Made by a program: the position numbers and the translations under genes
Shown: piece by piece, positions 1-5,931 of the stretch
Numbering within the stretch: the stretch's first letter is position 1
Layout of the letters: every line of letters begins with the position of its first letter
Source: an uncultured Acetobacter sp.
GTDB taxonomy: Bacteria > Pseudomonadota > Alphaproteobacteria > Acetobacterales > Acetobacteraceae
Length of the DNA: 7,229 bases
Direction: 5' to 3'
Assembly (NCBI RefSeq): GCF_937875265.1
Contig: NZ_CALLXM010000292.1
Span: 1 to 7,229 of the forward strand
The notes under the pieces: generated by a model
What the model was told of the DNA's origin: nothing
Seen by the model: only the letters and a program-made list of their open reading frames with translations
The model's database searches: none

Positions 1-249
1 GCTGCCATGCTGGCCCGGTGCAGTCTGTTTATCGGGAATGATTCCGGCCTGATGCATCTGGCGGCTGCCACAGGCACACCGACTCTGGGCCTTTTTGGCC
101 CCTCCCGTGCTTCAGAATATGCTCCCTCCGGACGCTGTGCCGCGTGGGTTGCTGCTCCCGGCCCTGAGGGAGAAGCCCCTATTGCCGGGTTATCTCTGGC
201 TGTTGTCGCTCAGGCCGCCTCCAACCTGCTGGCGGAGACCAGATCGTGA
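1..249 (+). CDS. GT9-family glycosyltransferase (heptosyltransferase type), C-terminal part only
   Basis: Only the last 82 residues are in the window; the 5' end lies to the left. The visible part carries the C-terminal nucleotide-sugar binding signature of glycosyltransferase family 9: FIGNDSGLMHLAAATGTP followed by LGLFGPS, the form seen in ADP-heptose:LPS heptosyltransferases (WaaC/WaaF/WaaQ and relatives). Family members transfer heptose from ADP-heptose to the LPS inner core on the cytoplasmic face of the inner membrane. Which acceptor this one uses cannot be told from the fragment. The reading frame ends at TGA 247-249, which overlaps the GTG start of the next glycosyltransferase, so the two are probably co-translated and work in the same glycan pathway. 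The family call is firm; a specific gene name is not supportable. Confidence 0.88.
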   Translation, partial: AAMLARCSLFIGNDSGLMHLAAATGTPTLGLFGPSRASEYAPSGRCAAWVAAPGPEGEAPIAGLSLAVVAQAASNLLAETRS

Positions 250-1298
250 CTGCACATTCCTCTTTTGCCGCCCCGCTCCGCGTTGCTCATGTCATGGCGG
301 GAGCCCCCACCGGGGGGGCGGAACTGTTTTTTGAGCGGCTGTGCACGGCCCAGACAGCCTCCGGCCTTGCTGTTCTGCCTGTTATCCGACGCGACGCTGC
401 CCGCACAGCGCGGTTACTGGCAGGAGGCGTCAAACCCTGTGAACTCAAATTTGGCAGCCTGACAGACTGGCGCACGCGCCCTCAGCTTCAGGCGCAGCTC
501 AAACAGTTCGCCCCGCGCGTCACTGTTGCCTGGATGAACCGGGCTGCCCGCTTCACGCCACAAGGAGACTGGGTGCTGACAGGCCGACTGGGCGGGTTTT
601 ATGATCTGTCCTATTACCGGCGCTGCTCACACCTCATAGGCAATACCCACGGGCTGGTGCGCTGGATGCGTGAGCAGGGCTGGCCTCAGGACCGCGTCCA
701 TTACCTTCCCAATTTTGCAACGGAACTAGCGCATACGCCCCCGGTTCGGCCGGAAGGCCTGCCCCCCGGCGTGCCCTTCCTGCTGGCATTGGGCCGACTA
801 CATACCAACAAGGCGTTTGATGTACTCATCCGCGCCATGACGCATCTGCCGGGTGTGTGGCTGGTTATTGCCGGGGAAGGCCCGGAACGCGCTGCACTGG
901 AAGACCTTGCCCGCAAGGAAGGTGTTGCGGACCGCGTGCTGATGCCCGGCTGGGCCACGCAGCCGGGTGGGCTGATCCGCGCCTGCACGGCCCTTATCTG
1001 CCCATCCCGGCATGAGCCGCTGGGCAATGTGGTGATTGAAGGCTTCTCGGCAGAAAAGCCTGTTGTCGCAGCGGCATCACAGGGGCCAACTGAACTCATC
1101 CGCTCAGGAGAAAACGGCCTGCTTGCCCCTGTGGAAGATGACCGGGGCCTCGCCCTCCAGATTGCCGCCGTGCTGGAAGACCCTGCTCTGGCCGAACGAC
1201 TGGCTGCGGCTGGCCGGGCAGATTATGAGCAGACCTTTGCCACTACTCCCGTGCTGCAAGCGTGGTCAGACTTTCTTTCCACAGTGGAGACAACCTGA
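246..1298 (+). CDS. GT4-type (GT-B fold) glycosyltransferase, probable LPS core or surface glycan assembly
   Basis: A 350-residue protein with the two-domain layout of GT-B retaining glycosyltransferases. The N-terminal domain opens with a hydrophobic strand and a glycine-rich turn (VAHVMAGAPTGGAELF, about residues 13-28). The C-terminal domain has LALGRLHTNKAFDVLIRA (180-197), GEGPER (210-215) and HEPLGNVVIEGF (256-267), whose E257 and E265 form the EX7E donor-binding pair of GT4 and related families. No signal peptide or membrane span is seen, so it should act in the cytosol or at the inner face of the inner membrane. The GTG start at 246 has GGAGA at 234-238 with a 7-base spacer and overlaps the upstream GT9 stop (GTGA). 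Next to a heptosyltransferase-type gene, transfer of a core or other surface-glycan sugar is the likely job, but donor and acceptor sugars are unknown. Confidence 0.9.
   Translation: MTAHSSFAAPLRVAHVMAGAPTGGAELFFERLCTAQTASGLAVLPVIRRDAARTARLLAGGVKPCELKFGSLTDWRTRPQLQAQLKQFAPRVTVAWMNRAARFTPQGDWVLTGRLGGFYDLSYYRRCSHLIGNTHGLVRWMREQGWPQDRVHYLPNFATELAHTPPVRPEGLPPGVPFLLALGRLHTNKAFDVLIRAMTHLPGVWLVIAGEGPERAALEDLARKEGVADRVLMPGWATQPGGLIRACTALICPSRHEPLGNVVIEGFSAEKPVVAAASQGPTELIRSGENGLLAPVEDDRGLALQIAAVLEDPALAERLAAAGRADYEQTFATTPVLQAWSDFLSTVETT
1286..1290 (+). promoter_or_regulatory. Ribosome binding site that fixes the asnB start
   Basis: GGAGA lies 7 bases before ATG 1298. It supports that ATG over a GTG at 1262 that would add 12 residues. 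The choice is decisive on function: only the ATG at 1298 puts cysteine at residue 2, where class II glutamine amidotransferases need it as the N-terminal nucleophile after removal of Met1. Confidence 0.8.
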
Positions 1299-3070
1299 TG
1301 TGCGGCATAGGCGGTCTGGTTTACACACGCGGCACAGCCCCCTGCGGGCAGGATGTGCTGGACTGGATGGCCGCCGCCCTGAAACATCGCGGCCCGGACG
1401 GCGCGCATTTTGCCCGCTTTCCACATGCTGACCTGATCCACACACGTCTTTCGATCATTGACCTCGCTGGTGGAGACCAGCCTCTTTCCGTCGGGTCCGG
1501 CACGCTTATTGCCAATGGCGAAATCTATAATGACCCGCAGGTCCGTGCACAGATCGGCTCTACCCACTTTAAAACCGGCAGTGATTGCGAATCTCCCCTG
1601 CTACTGTGGGAGCGGAATGGCGCGGACTTCCCCCGCCACCTCCGGGGCATGTATGCCATTGCCCTGTATGACAGTGCACAGGACGAACTCCTGCTATCCC
1701 GTGATCCGTTTGGTATAAAGCCTCTGTATATCACAGAGTTTGACGGAGGACTGGCTTTTGCATCAGAGCCCGGCGTGCTGCTGGCAGCGGGGCTGACTCC
1801 ACGCACGGTGTCTCCCACAGCGCGGGATGAACTGCTGCAACTCCAGTTTACCACCGGGCGGGAAACCATTTTTAAAGGCATTACCCGCGTTCTTCCGGGT
1901 GAGACTGTGCGCGTGGTGCAGGGACGCATTCTGGACCGTCAGTTCCTCTCTCCTCTACCTACTCAGCCAGACATGCAGGCACCTCTTACCGAAGAGGCAG
2001 CCTTAGCCCGCCTGGATGACGCCCTGATGAACAGCGTGCAGGCGCATGAGCGGGCTGACGTCCCGTTTGGTCTGTTTCTGTCTGGCGGTATTGACAGTGC
2101 CAGCCTGCTCACCGCCATGAGCCGCCTGCCACGCCCGGAAAAACTGCGCACGTGGACTGCTGTTTTTGATGCACGCAATGCGGCGGACGAAGCTGAGGCC
2201 GCAGCGGCCCTCGCACGCGGCGCACAGGCAGAGCATCAGACAGTGCGTATTACAGCCCCTATGGTCTGGCAGCATCTGCCCGCCATTGTGGCCTGCATGG
2301 ATGACGCGGCAGCAGATTACGCCATTATCCCCACATGGTTCCTTGCGCGGGAAGCCGCAAAGGATGTCCGTGTGATCCTGTCAGGTGAAGGAGGGGATGA
2401 ACTTTTTGCAGGCTATGGCCGATACCGGTCCGCCGTGCGCCCGTGGTGGCAGGGGGGCCGCCGCATGTGGCGACATGGCATGTTTGACAGTCTGGACATC
2501 CTGCGCAGCCGCCCCGCCCGCTGGCGCGATGGCATTATGGCTGCCGAAATGGCCGCAACACACGCACCCACCCGCCTTTCTGCTGCCCAGTCTGTTGATA
2601 TAGCTGAATGGTTGCCCAATGATCTGCTGCTCAAGCTGGACCGCTGCCTGATGGCACACGGGCTGGAAGGGCGCACGCCTCTGCTGGACCCTGTAGTAGC
2701 GGATCTGGCATGGCGGCTGCCCGATGCGCTGCGGGTGCAGGGCGACAAAGGCAAATGGCTGCTGCGCCGCTGGCTGGAAAAGCACTGCCCTGCGGCGCGC
2801 CCCTTTGCCCCCAAACAGGGCTTTACTGTGCCGATCGGCACATGGATTGCAGAAGATGGCGCACGGCTGGGCCAGCTTGTTGCGCAACAGGACTGCATTC
2901 AGGAGATTGCCAAACCTGAGCAGGTACGCGCACTCTTCCTCGCCGCTGCGGGCCGCAAAACCGGACCCGCCGCATGGACGTTACTGTTCTATGCCCTGTG
3001 GCACCGGACACATATCCGCGGGCTGGCCCCGGCGGGCGATGTCTTTGAAACACTCAGCCAGTCCTCATGA
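1298..3070 (+). CDS. asnB: Asparagine synthase (glutamine-hydrolysing)-type amidotransferase
   Basis: A 590-residue protein with the full AsnB layout. The N-terminal class II glutaminase domain has the nucleophile Cys2 (MCGIGG), RGPDG (31-35), HTRLSIIDL (48-56), NGEIYN (73-78), SDCE (95-98) and DPFGIKPLY (136-144). The C-terminal ATP-pyrophosphatase domain has the PP-loop SGGIDS (262-267), SGEGGDELFAGY (362-373) and KLDRCLMAHGLEGRTPLLDP (446-465). Family enzymes hydrolyse glutamine, channel ammonia and adenylate a carboxylate, normally aspartate, to give an amide. All visible glutaminase and ATP-binding motifs are intact. It overlaps the upstream GT4 stop (TGATG) and the downstream ygfZ start (ATGA). 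Because it follows two glycosyltransferases, it might instead amidate a sugar acid of a surface glycan, as AsnB-like proteins in O-antigen clusters are thought to do. The sequence alone does not settle the substrate. Family call firm, physiological role moderate. Confidence 0.92.
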   Translation: MCGIGGLVYTRGTAPCGQDVLDWMAAALKHRGPDGAHFARFPHADLIHTRLSIIDLAGGDQPLSVGSGTLIANGEIYNDPQVRAQIGSTHFKTGSDCESPLLLWERNGADFPRHLRGMYAIALYDSAQDELLLSRDPFGIKPLYITEFDGGLAFASEPGVLLAAGLTPRTVSPTARDELLQLQFTTGRETIFKGITRVLPGETVRVVQGRILDRQFLSPLPTQPDMQAPLTEEAALARLDDALMNSVQAHERADVPFGLFLSGGIDSASLLTAMSRLPRPEKLRTWTAVFDARNAADEAEAAAALARGAQAEHQTVRITAPMVWQHLPAIVACMDDAAADYAIIPTWFLAREAAKDVRVILSGEGGDELFAGYGRYRSAVRPWWQGGRRMWRHGMFDSLDILRSRPARWRDGIMAAEMAATHAPTRLSAAQSVDIAEWLPNDLLLKLDRCLMAHGLEGRTPLLDPVVADLAWRLPDALRVQGDKGKWLLRRWLEKHCPAARPFAPKQGFTVPIGTWIAEDGARLGQLVAQQDCIQEIAKPEQVRALFLAAAGRKTGPAAWTLLFYALWHRTHIRGLAPAGDVFETLSQSS

Positions 3071-3987
3071 GTTCTGCACCATCATCGGGAGCACCCGTCA
3101 TGCCGACCCCTTCTCATCGTGCCCTGCTGGAAAACCGGACCGTTCTGAAACTCTCAGGTGCGGACCGCGTAAAGTTCCTGCAAGGACTTGTGACCGCAGA
3201 TGTCGCAGCCCTTGAACCGGGACAGGCTACATGGTCCGCCTGCCTCACCCCGCAAGGCCGCTGGCAGGCGGATTTCTTTCTGGTTGCGGACCCGGATGAC
3301 ACCTGCCTGCTGCTGGATTGCGCCAGTGAACAGGCAGAGAGCCTGTGCAAACAGCTTCTCCGCTTCCGCCTGCGGGGCGATGTGCAGATGGAAGCTACTG
3401 GCATGCGCGTTATGGCCGCATGGGGAGAGGTGCCGGATGCCGTGCTGATGGAAAACACCATCAGCTTTGCAGACCCGCGCCTGCCCGCTGCCGGATGGCG
3501 CCTGCTGGATGTGCCGGACACCACTCAGCCCACAGCGACGGAACAGGATTATAACCTGCACCGGCTGGTTCTGGGCCTGCCCGATGGTGTGCAGGATTGC
3601 GAAGTGGGCCGCACACTGGCCGCTGAAGCCAATATGGACCTTCTGGGCGGCGTCTCCTGGACCAAAGGCTGCTATATGGGGCAGGAAATTACGGCCCGTA
3701 TGCATTACCGCACACTGGTCAAACGCCGGATGGTTCCTGTTGCCAGTGCCGCTCCTCTACCTGCCCCCGGCACACCGGTTCTGGCCGCAGGCGTGGAGGT
3801 TGGCACACTGTGTTCCTCACAGGATCACGTCGGCCTTGCCTTGCTAAAAACCAGCGCTGTGACACAACAACTGGACTGTGGGGGGCATCACCTTGTGCCA
3901 CGCCCGCCGGTCTGGCTCACCTCCGCACTGGCGCCACCCGCAACACCGCCTTCCACTCCCAACCCGGACTCTTCTGCATCCTCATGA
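3067..3987 (+). CDS. ygfZ: Folate-binding protein YgfZ (GcvT-like, Fe-S cluster maintenance)
   Basis: A 306-residue protein recognised by the YgfZ signature KGCYMGQE (residues 200-207, Cys202) inside WTKGCYMGQEITARMHYR, and by the N-terminal block LSGADRVKFLQGLVTADV (29-46), both typical of the GcvT-like family also called IBA57 in eukaryotes. E. coli YgfZ is a tetrahydrofolate-dependent factor that supports repair or assembly of certain Fe-S enzymes; it is not an aminomethyltransferase, and cytosolic action is expected here. The C-terminus after about residue 278 is a Pro/Ser-rich tail that probably lies outside the folded domain. The start at 3067 overlaps the asnB stop as ATGA. An in-frame ATG at 3100 has a better ribosome binding site (GGGAG, 8-base spacer) and would give a 295-residue protein that still contains all family motifs. 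The stop overlaps the hisI start as ATGA. Confidence 0.9.
   Translation: MSSAPSSGAPVMPTPSHRALLENRTVLKLSGADRVKFLQGLVTADVAALEPGQATWSACLTPQGRWQADFFLVADPDDTCLLLDCASEQAESLCKQLLRFRLRGDVQMEATGMRVMAAWGEVPDAVLMENTISFADPRLPAAGWRLLDVPDTTQPTATEQDYNLHRLVLGLPDGVQDCEVGRTLAAEANMDLLGGVSWTKGCYMGQEITARMHYRTLVKRRMVPVASAAPLPAPGTPVLAAGVEVGTLCSSQDHVGLALLKTSAVTQQLDCGGHHLVPRPPVWLTSALAPPATPPSTPNPDSSASS
3087..3091 (+). promoter_or_regulatory. Candidate ribosome binding site for an alternative ygfZ start at 3100
   Basis: GGGAG is followed after 8 bases by ATG 3100, in frame with ygfZ. The upstream start at 3067 has no recognisable Shine-Dalgarno sequence and would depend on coupling to asnB termination through the ATGA overlap. 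Either or both starts may be used. Confidence 0.45.
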
Positions 3988-4403
3988 CCTATCAGGCCCC
4001 AACCCCCTCCGCCCTTTCCAGTATGCTGGACAGCGTCAAATTTGACGCCTCCGGCCTGATTGCCGCCATTGCACAGCAGCATGACACAGGCGAAGTGCTG
4101 ATGATTGCGTGGATGACGCGCGAAGCCCTTCAGGAAACGCTTGAAACAGGCCGCGTCTGCTACTTCTCCCGCAGCCGCCAGAGATTATGGCGCAAAGGAG
4201 AAACCTCCGGACAAATACAGCATCTGATTGAAGCACGTCTGGATTGCGATGCCGATGCCGTGCTGATTTTGGTCAACCAGATTGGCGTTGCCTGCCACAC
4301 GGGCCGCCGCAGCTGCTTCTACCGCGCCTTTGGCCCGGACGGGCTGGTGGAACTGACCAAACCGGAAATCGACCCGAACGCTTTATACGGCAAGAAGGCC
4401 TGA
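3984..4403 (+). CDS. hisI: Phosphoribosyl-AMP cyclohydrolase, monofunctional
   Basis: A 139-residue HisI that opens the adenine ring of phosphoribosyl-AMP to give ProFAR (the third step of histidine synthesis, in the cytosol). Motifs in order are GEVLMIAWMTREAL (36-49), CYFSRSRQRLWRKGETSG (59-76), DCDAD (87-91) and NQIGVACHTGRRSCFYR (98-114). The aspartates of DCDAD (87, 89, 91) match the family's Mg site, and Cys88, Cys104 and Cys111 match its zinc site, so the enzyme should be active. It ends soon after the cyclohydrolase domain and has no fused HisE pyrophosphohydrolase domain. The ATG at 3984 lacks a clear Shine-Dalgarno sequence but overlaps the ygfZ stop (ATGA), which suggests translational coupling; an in-frame ATG at 4023 is a less likely start. 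No other histidine gene is in the window. It is the last gene of the + strand string. Confidence 0.95.
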   Translation: MTYQAPTPSALSSMLDSVKFDASGLIAAIAQQHDTGEVLMIAWMTREALQETLETGRVCYFSRSRQRLWRKGETSGQIQHLIEARLDCDADAVLILVNQIGVACHTGRRSCFYRAFGPDGLVELTKPEIDPNALYGKKA

Positions 4404-4416
4404 ACTGATAGTGTGA

Positions 4417-4452
4417 CTGGTTGGCTGGTTGGCTGGTTGGCTGGTTGGCTGG
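4417..4452 (+). repeat. 8-bp tandem repeat (CTGGTTGG x 4.5), G-quadruplex-capable
   Basis: The unit CTGGTTGG occurs four times in perfect tandem (4417-4448) plus a half copy (CTGG, 4449-4452). It starts 13 bases after the hisI stop, in the convergent hisI-lpxB intergenic region. On the + strand it gives nine GG doublets, each 4 bases from the next, separated alternately by TT and CT. This pattern resembles the core of the two-quartet thrombin-binding aptamer (GGTTGG pairs), so folding into a two-layer G-quadruplex in DNA or in the hisI 3' RNA is plausible. The repeat is visible directly; the structure is inferred. The lack of mismatches between copies suggests recent slippage expansion. Confidence 0.9.
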
Positions 4453-4478
4453 ACGACTGCAAAGTCACCCAGTCGCCC
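4451..4478. terminator. Inverted repeat after hisI, possible terminator
   Basis: CGACTG (4454-4459) and CAGTCG (4470-4475) form a perfect 6-bp stem with a 10-base loop. Beyond one A-C mismatch, GG (4451-4452) can pair with CC (4477-4478). No T-run follows on the + strand, so it is not a classical intrinsic terminator for hisI. It may help stop transcription together with the GG tract, or protect the 3' end of the message. Confidence 0.3.
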
Positions 4479-4481
4479 CGT

Positions 4482-4509
4482 AAAAAACACAACTAAAATC
4501 AGGTGTTTT
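4482..4509 (-). terminator. Candidate weak terminator of lpxB
   Basis: AAAACAC (4484-4490) and GTGTTTT (4503-4509) are inverted repeats with a 12-base loop that contains the lpxB stop codon. Read on the - strand, the hairpin ends in a run of six T (4487-4482), as in an intrinsic terminator. The stem is A/T-rich and includes the end of the coding sequence, so it would be weak. Confidence 0.35.
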
Positions 4510-5704
4510 CTGTTTCACCCTTCTTCTGCATTTTATCAGCAAGAAGCTGAAGCACAGCGTCCGCCGCCGCATCCGCAGGCAGCTTGCCGCCTGGCCCCTG
4601 CAAGCCATGCAGCACGGTTTTGAAGGCCTCCTTCTGCCCGTTTGCAAGCTTTGGGTTTTCAAACAACGCACGCACGGCGCTGGCCAGCACAGCAGGCCGA
4701 CACTGTTCCTGCAACAGTTCCGGCACAATAGCCCGCCCGGCCAACAGGTTAACCATGGCCACATACGGCACCCGGATCAGCCGTCGCGCCATGAAGGCCG
4801 TAAGCGGGTTGACCCGATAGGTTACCGCCATAGGCACACCCGCCAGCGCGAGTTCCAGTGTTGATGTGCCTGATTTTGTCAGAGCCACTCCGGCAGCAGC
4901 AAACGCATCATGCTTGTCCTGCACTTCCGTCACAATTACGGGTCGCACGGGCCAGCGAGCTGTCTCCCGTGCAACAGTTGCAGCCACCACAGGCGAGACC
5001 GGAATAACCGGCACCACATCAGGCATGTCCCGTTGCAACAGGGCCAGCATTTTTCCAAACACAGGCAACAGGCGTGGCGCTTCCGAACGACGGCTGCCGG
5101 GCATCAAAATCAAGACCCGTGCGCCGTCCTTCAAACCATGCTGCTGATAAAAGCGGGCGGCGTCTCCCGTCTCTGCCCCGGATTGCAGGACCGGATGCCC
5201 GACAAATTTTGTCAGCAATCCATGTCGGCTGAAAAACTCTTCCTCAAATGGAAGCAGGCATAGAAGCTCGTCCCATAAACCGGGAAATTCTTTCACCCGC
5301 TTCTGTCGCCATGCCCAGACCTGCGGCGCCACGTAATGCACACGCGGAATGCCCAGCCCGGCAATACGCCTGAGCAGCCTGAGGGCAAAGCCGGGGCTAT
5401 CGATGGTCACCACAAGGTCTGGTCTGCGGGCTTCAATATCCTGCACGGCTTCATTCAGCCGGGCGGAAAGTGAGCGCAGACGCGGCAACACTTCCACCAG
5501 CCCCATTACGGCCAGATCTCGCATGGGGAACAGGCTATGCAACCCCTGCTCTTCCATCCGCACACCGCCCACTCCGGCAAACCGGATAGCCGGGTTGCGG
5601 GCCTGCAAAGCCTGCATCAGGCGCGCACCCAGCACGTCACCACTGGCCTCACCCGCTAAAATCCAGATCAGAGGCGCGGAAGGAGAAGAAGCATTCACAA
5701 CCAT
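4499..5704 (-). CDS. lpxB: Lipid-A-disaccharide synthase
   Basis: A 401-residue GT19 enzyme that joins UDP-2,3-diacylglucosamine to lipid X to form the lipid A disaccharide, at the inner membrane. Motifs in order are LAGEASGD (16-23), FAGVGGVRMEEQG (about 42-54), IDSPGF (101-106, with the conserved Asp of the LpxB active-site region), VHYVAPQVWAWRQKRV (122-137), FVGHPV (167-172), MPGSRRSE (201-208) and KSGTSTLELAL (277-287). All regions expected of LpxB are present, and the length is slightly above the E. coli protein (382). I chose the ATG at 5704 because the N-terminus then fits the family; a GTG at 5746 would add 14 residues with no family match, and neither start has a strong Shine-Dalgarno sequence. 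The gene is convergent with hisI and divergent from the SulP gene, with no lpxD, fabZ or lpxA beside it in the window, so it seems to be transcribed alone. Confidence 0.95.
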   Translation of the reverse strand: MVVNASSPSAPLIWILAGEASGDVLGARLMQALQARNPAIRFAGVGGVRMEEQGLHSLFPMRDLAVMGLVEVLPRLRSLSARLNEAVQDIEARRPDLVVTIDSPGFALRLLRRIAGLGIPRVHYVAPQVWAWRQKRVKEFPGLWDELLCLLPFEEEFFSRHGLLTKFVGHPVLQSGAETGDAARFYQQHGLKDGARVLILMPGSRRSEAPRLLPVFGKMLALLQRDMPDVVPVIPVSPVVAATVARETARWPVRPVIVTEVQDKHDAFAAAGVALTKSGTSTLELALAGVPMAVTYRVNPLTAFMARRLIRVPYVAMVNLLAGRAIVPELLQEQCRPAVLASAVRALFENPKLANGQKEAFKTVLHGLQGPGGKLPADAAADAVLQLLADKMQKKGETENT

Positions 5705-5931
5705 ATCCCACGCATACCGGGCCACCCGGTGCAGCACAATGTCCACTTTCTGCTCGTTTTATGGCCAAGGCGCTGCAAAGCCCGGTGCACCAACGGATAG
5801 CGGCCTTTTTTCCGTGGAAATGCGCCATGCAGAACCACAGTACTGCTCAGAAAAACCTTTTCGTTACGAGTACATCCATCTTATGCCCTACTGCATCAAA
5901 GAATACGCAGGACATGGCAGAAAGGGGTCTC
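5705..5931. promoter_or_regulatory. Divergent intergenic region between lpxB and the SulP gene
   Basis: This stretch must hold the promoters of both flanking genes because they diverge from it. I see no convincing sigma-70 -35/-10 pair on either strand and no clear operator; TCGTTACGA at 5861-5869 is a 4+1+4 palindrome that is easily due to chance. The + strand frame of the SulP gene stays open back to an ATG at 5761, but the peptide it would add shows no family resemblance. If lpxB starts at GTG 5746, the region shrinks accordingly. Confidence 0.35.
5922..5927 (+). promoter_or_regulatory. Ribosome binding site supporting the SulP GTG start
   Basis: AAGGGG, with its AAGG core 6 bases before GTG 5932, is the best-placed Shine-Dalgarno-like sequence for the SulP gene. 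The in-frame ATG at 5914 has AGGA only 1 base upstream, which is too close to work well. Confidence 0.45.

Noticed and set aside
2381..2898. Two long - strand open frames inside asnB
   Set aside because: Both are antisense shadows of the asnB synthetase domain, whose motifs are intact across the same bases.
3945..3987. The Pro/Ser-rich end of YgfZ as a sign of a frameshift
   Set aside because: The frame ends in an ATGA overlap with hisI, matching the other junctions of the operon, and the folate-binding motif region upstream is intact, so a disordered tail is simpler.
5725..5789. A 9-base direct repeat CCCGGTGCA at 5725-5733 and 5781-5789
   Set aside because: It is short, one copy lies at or within the lpxB 5' end, and such a repeat is easily expected by chance in GC-rich DNA.
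5761..5931. A possible N-terminal extension of the SulP protein from in-frame ATGs at 5761 or 5827
   Set aside because: The added peptide shows no family resemblance, SulP proteins of this type begin close to the LKEW...NVLAG block, and a better-placed ribosome binding site precedes GTG 5932.
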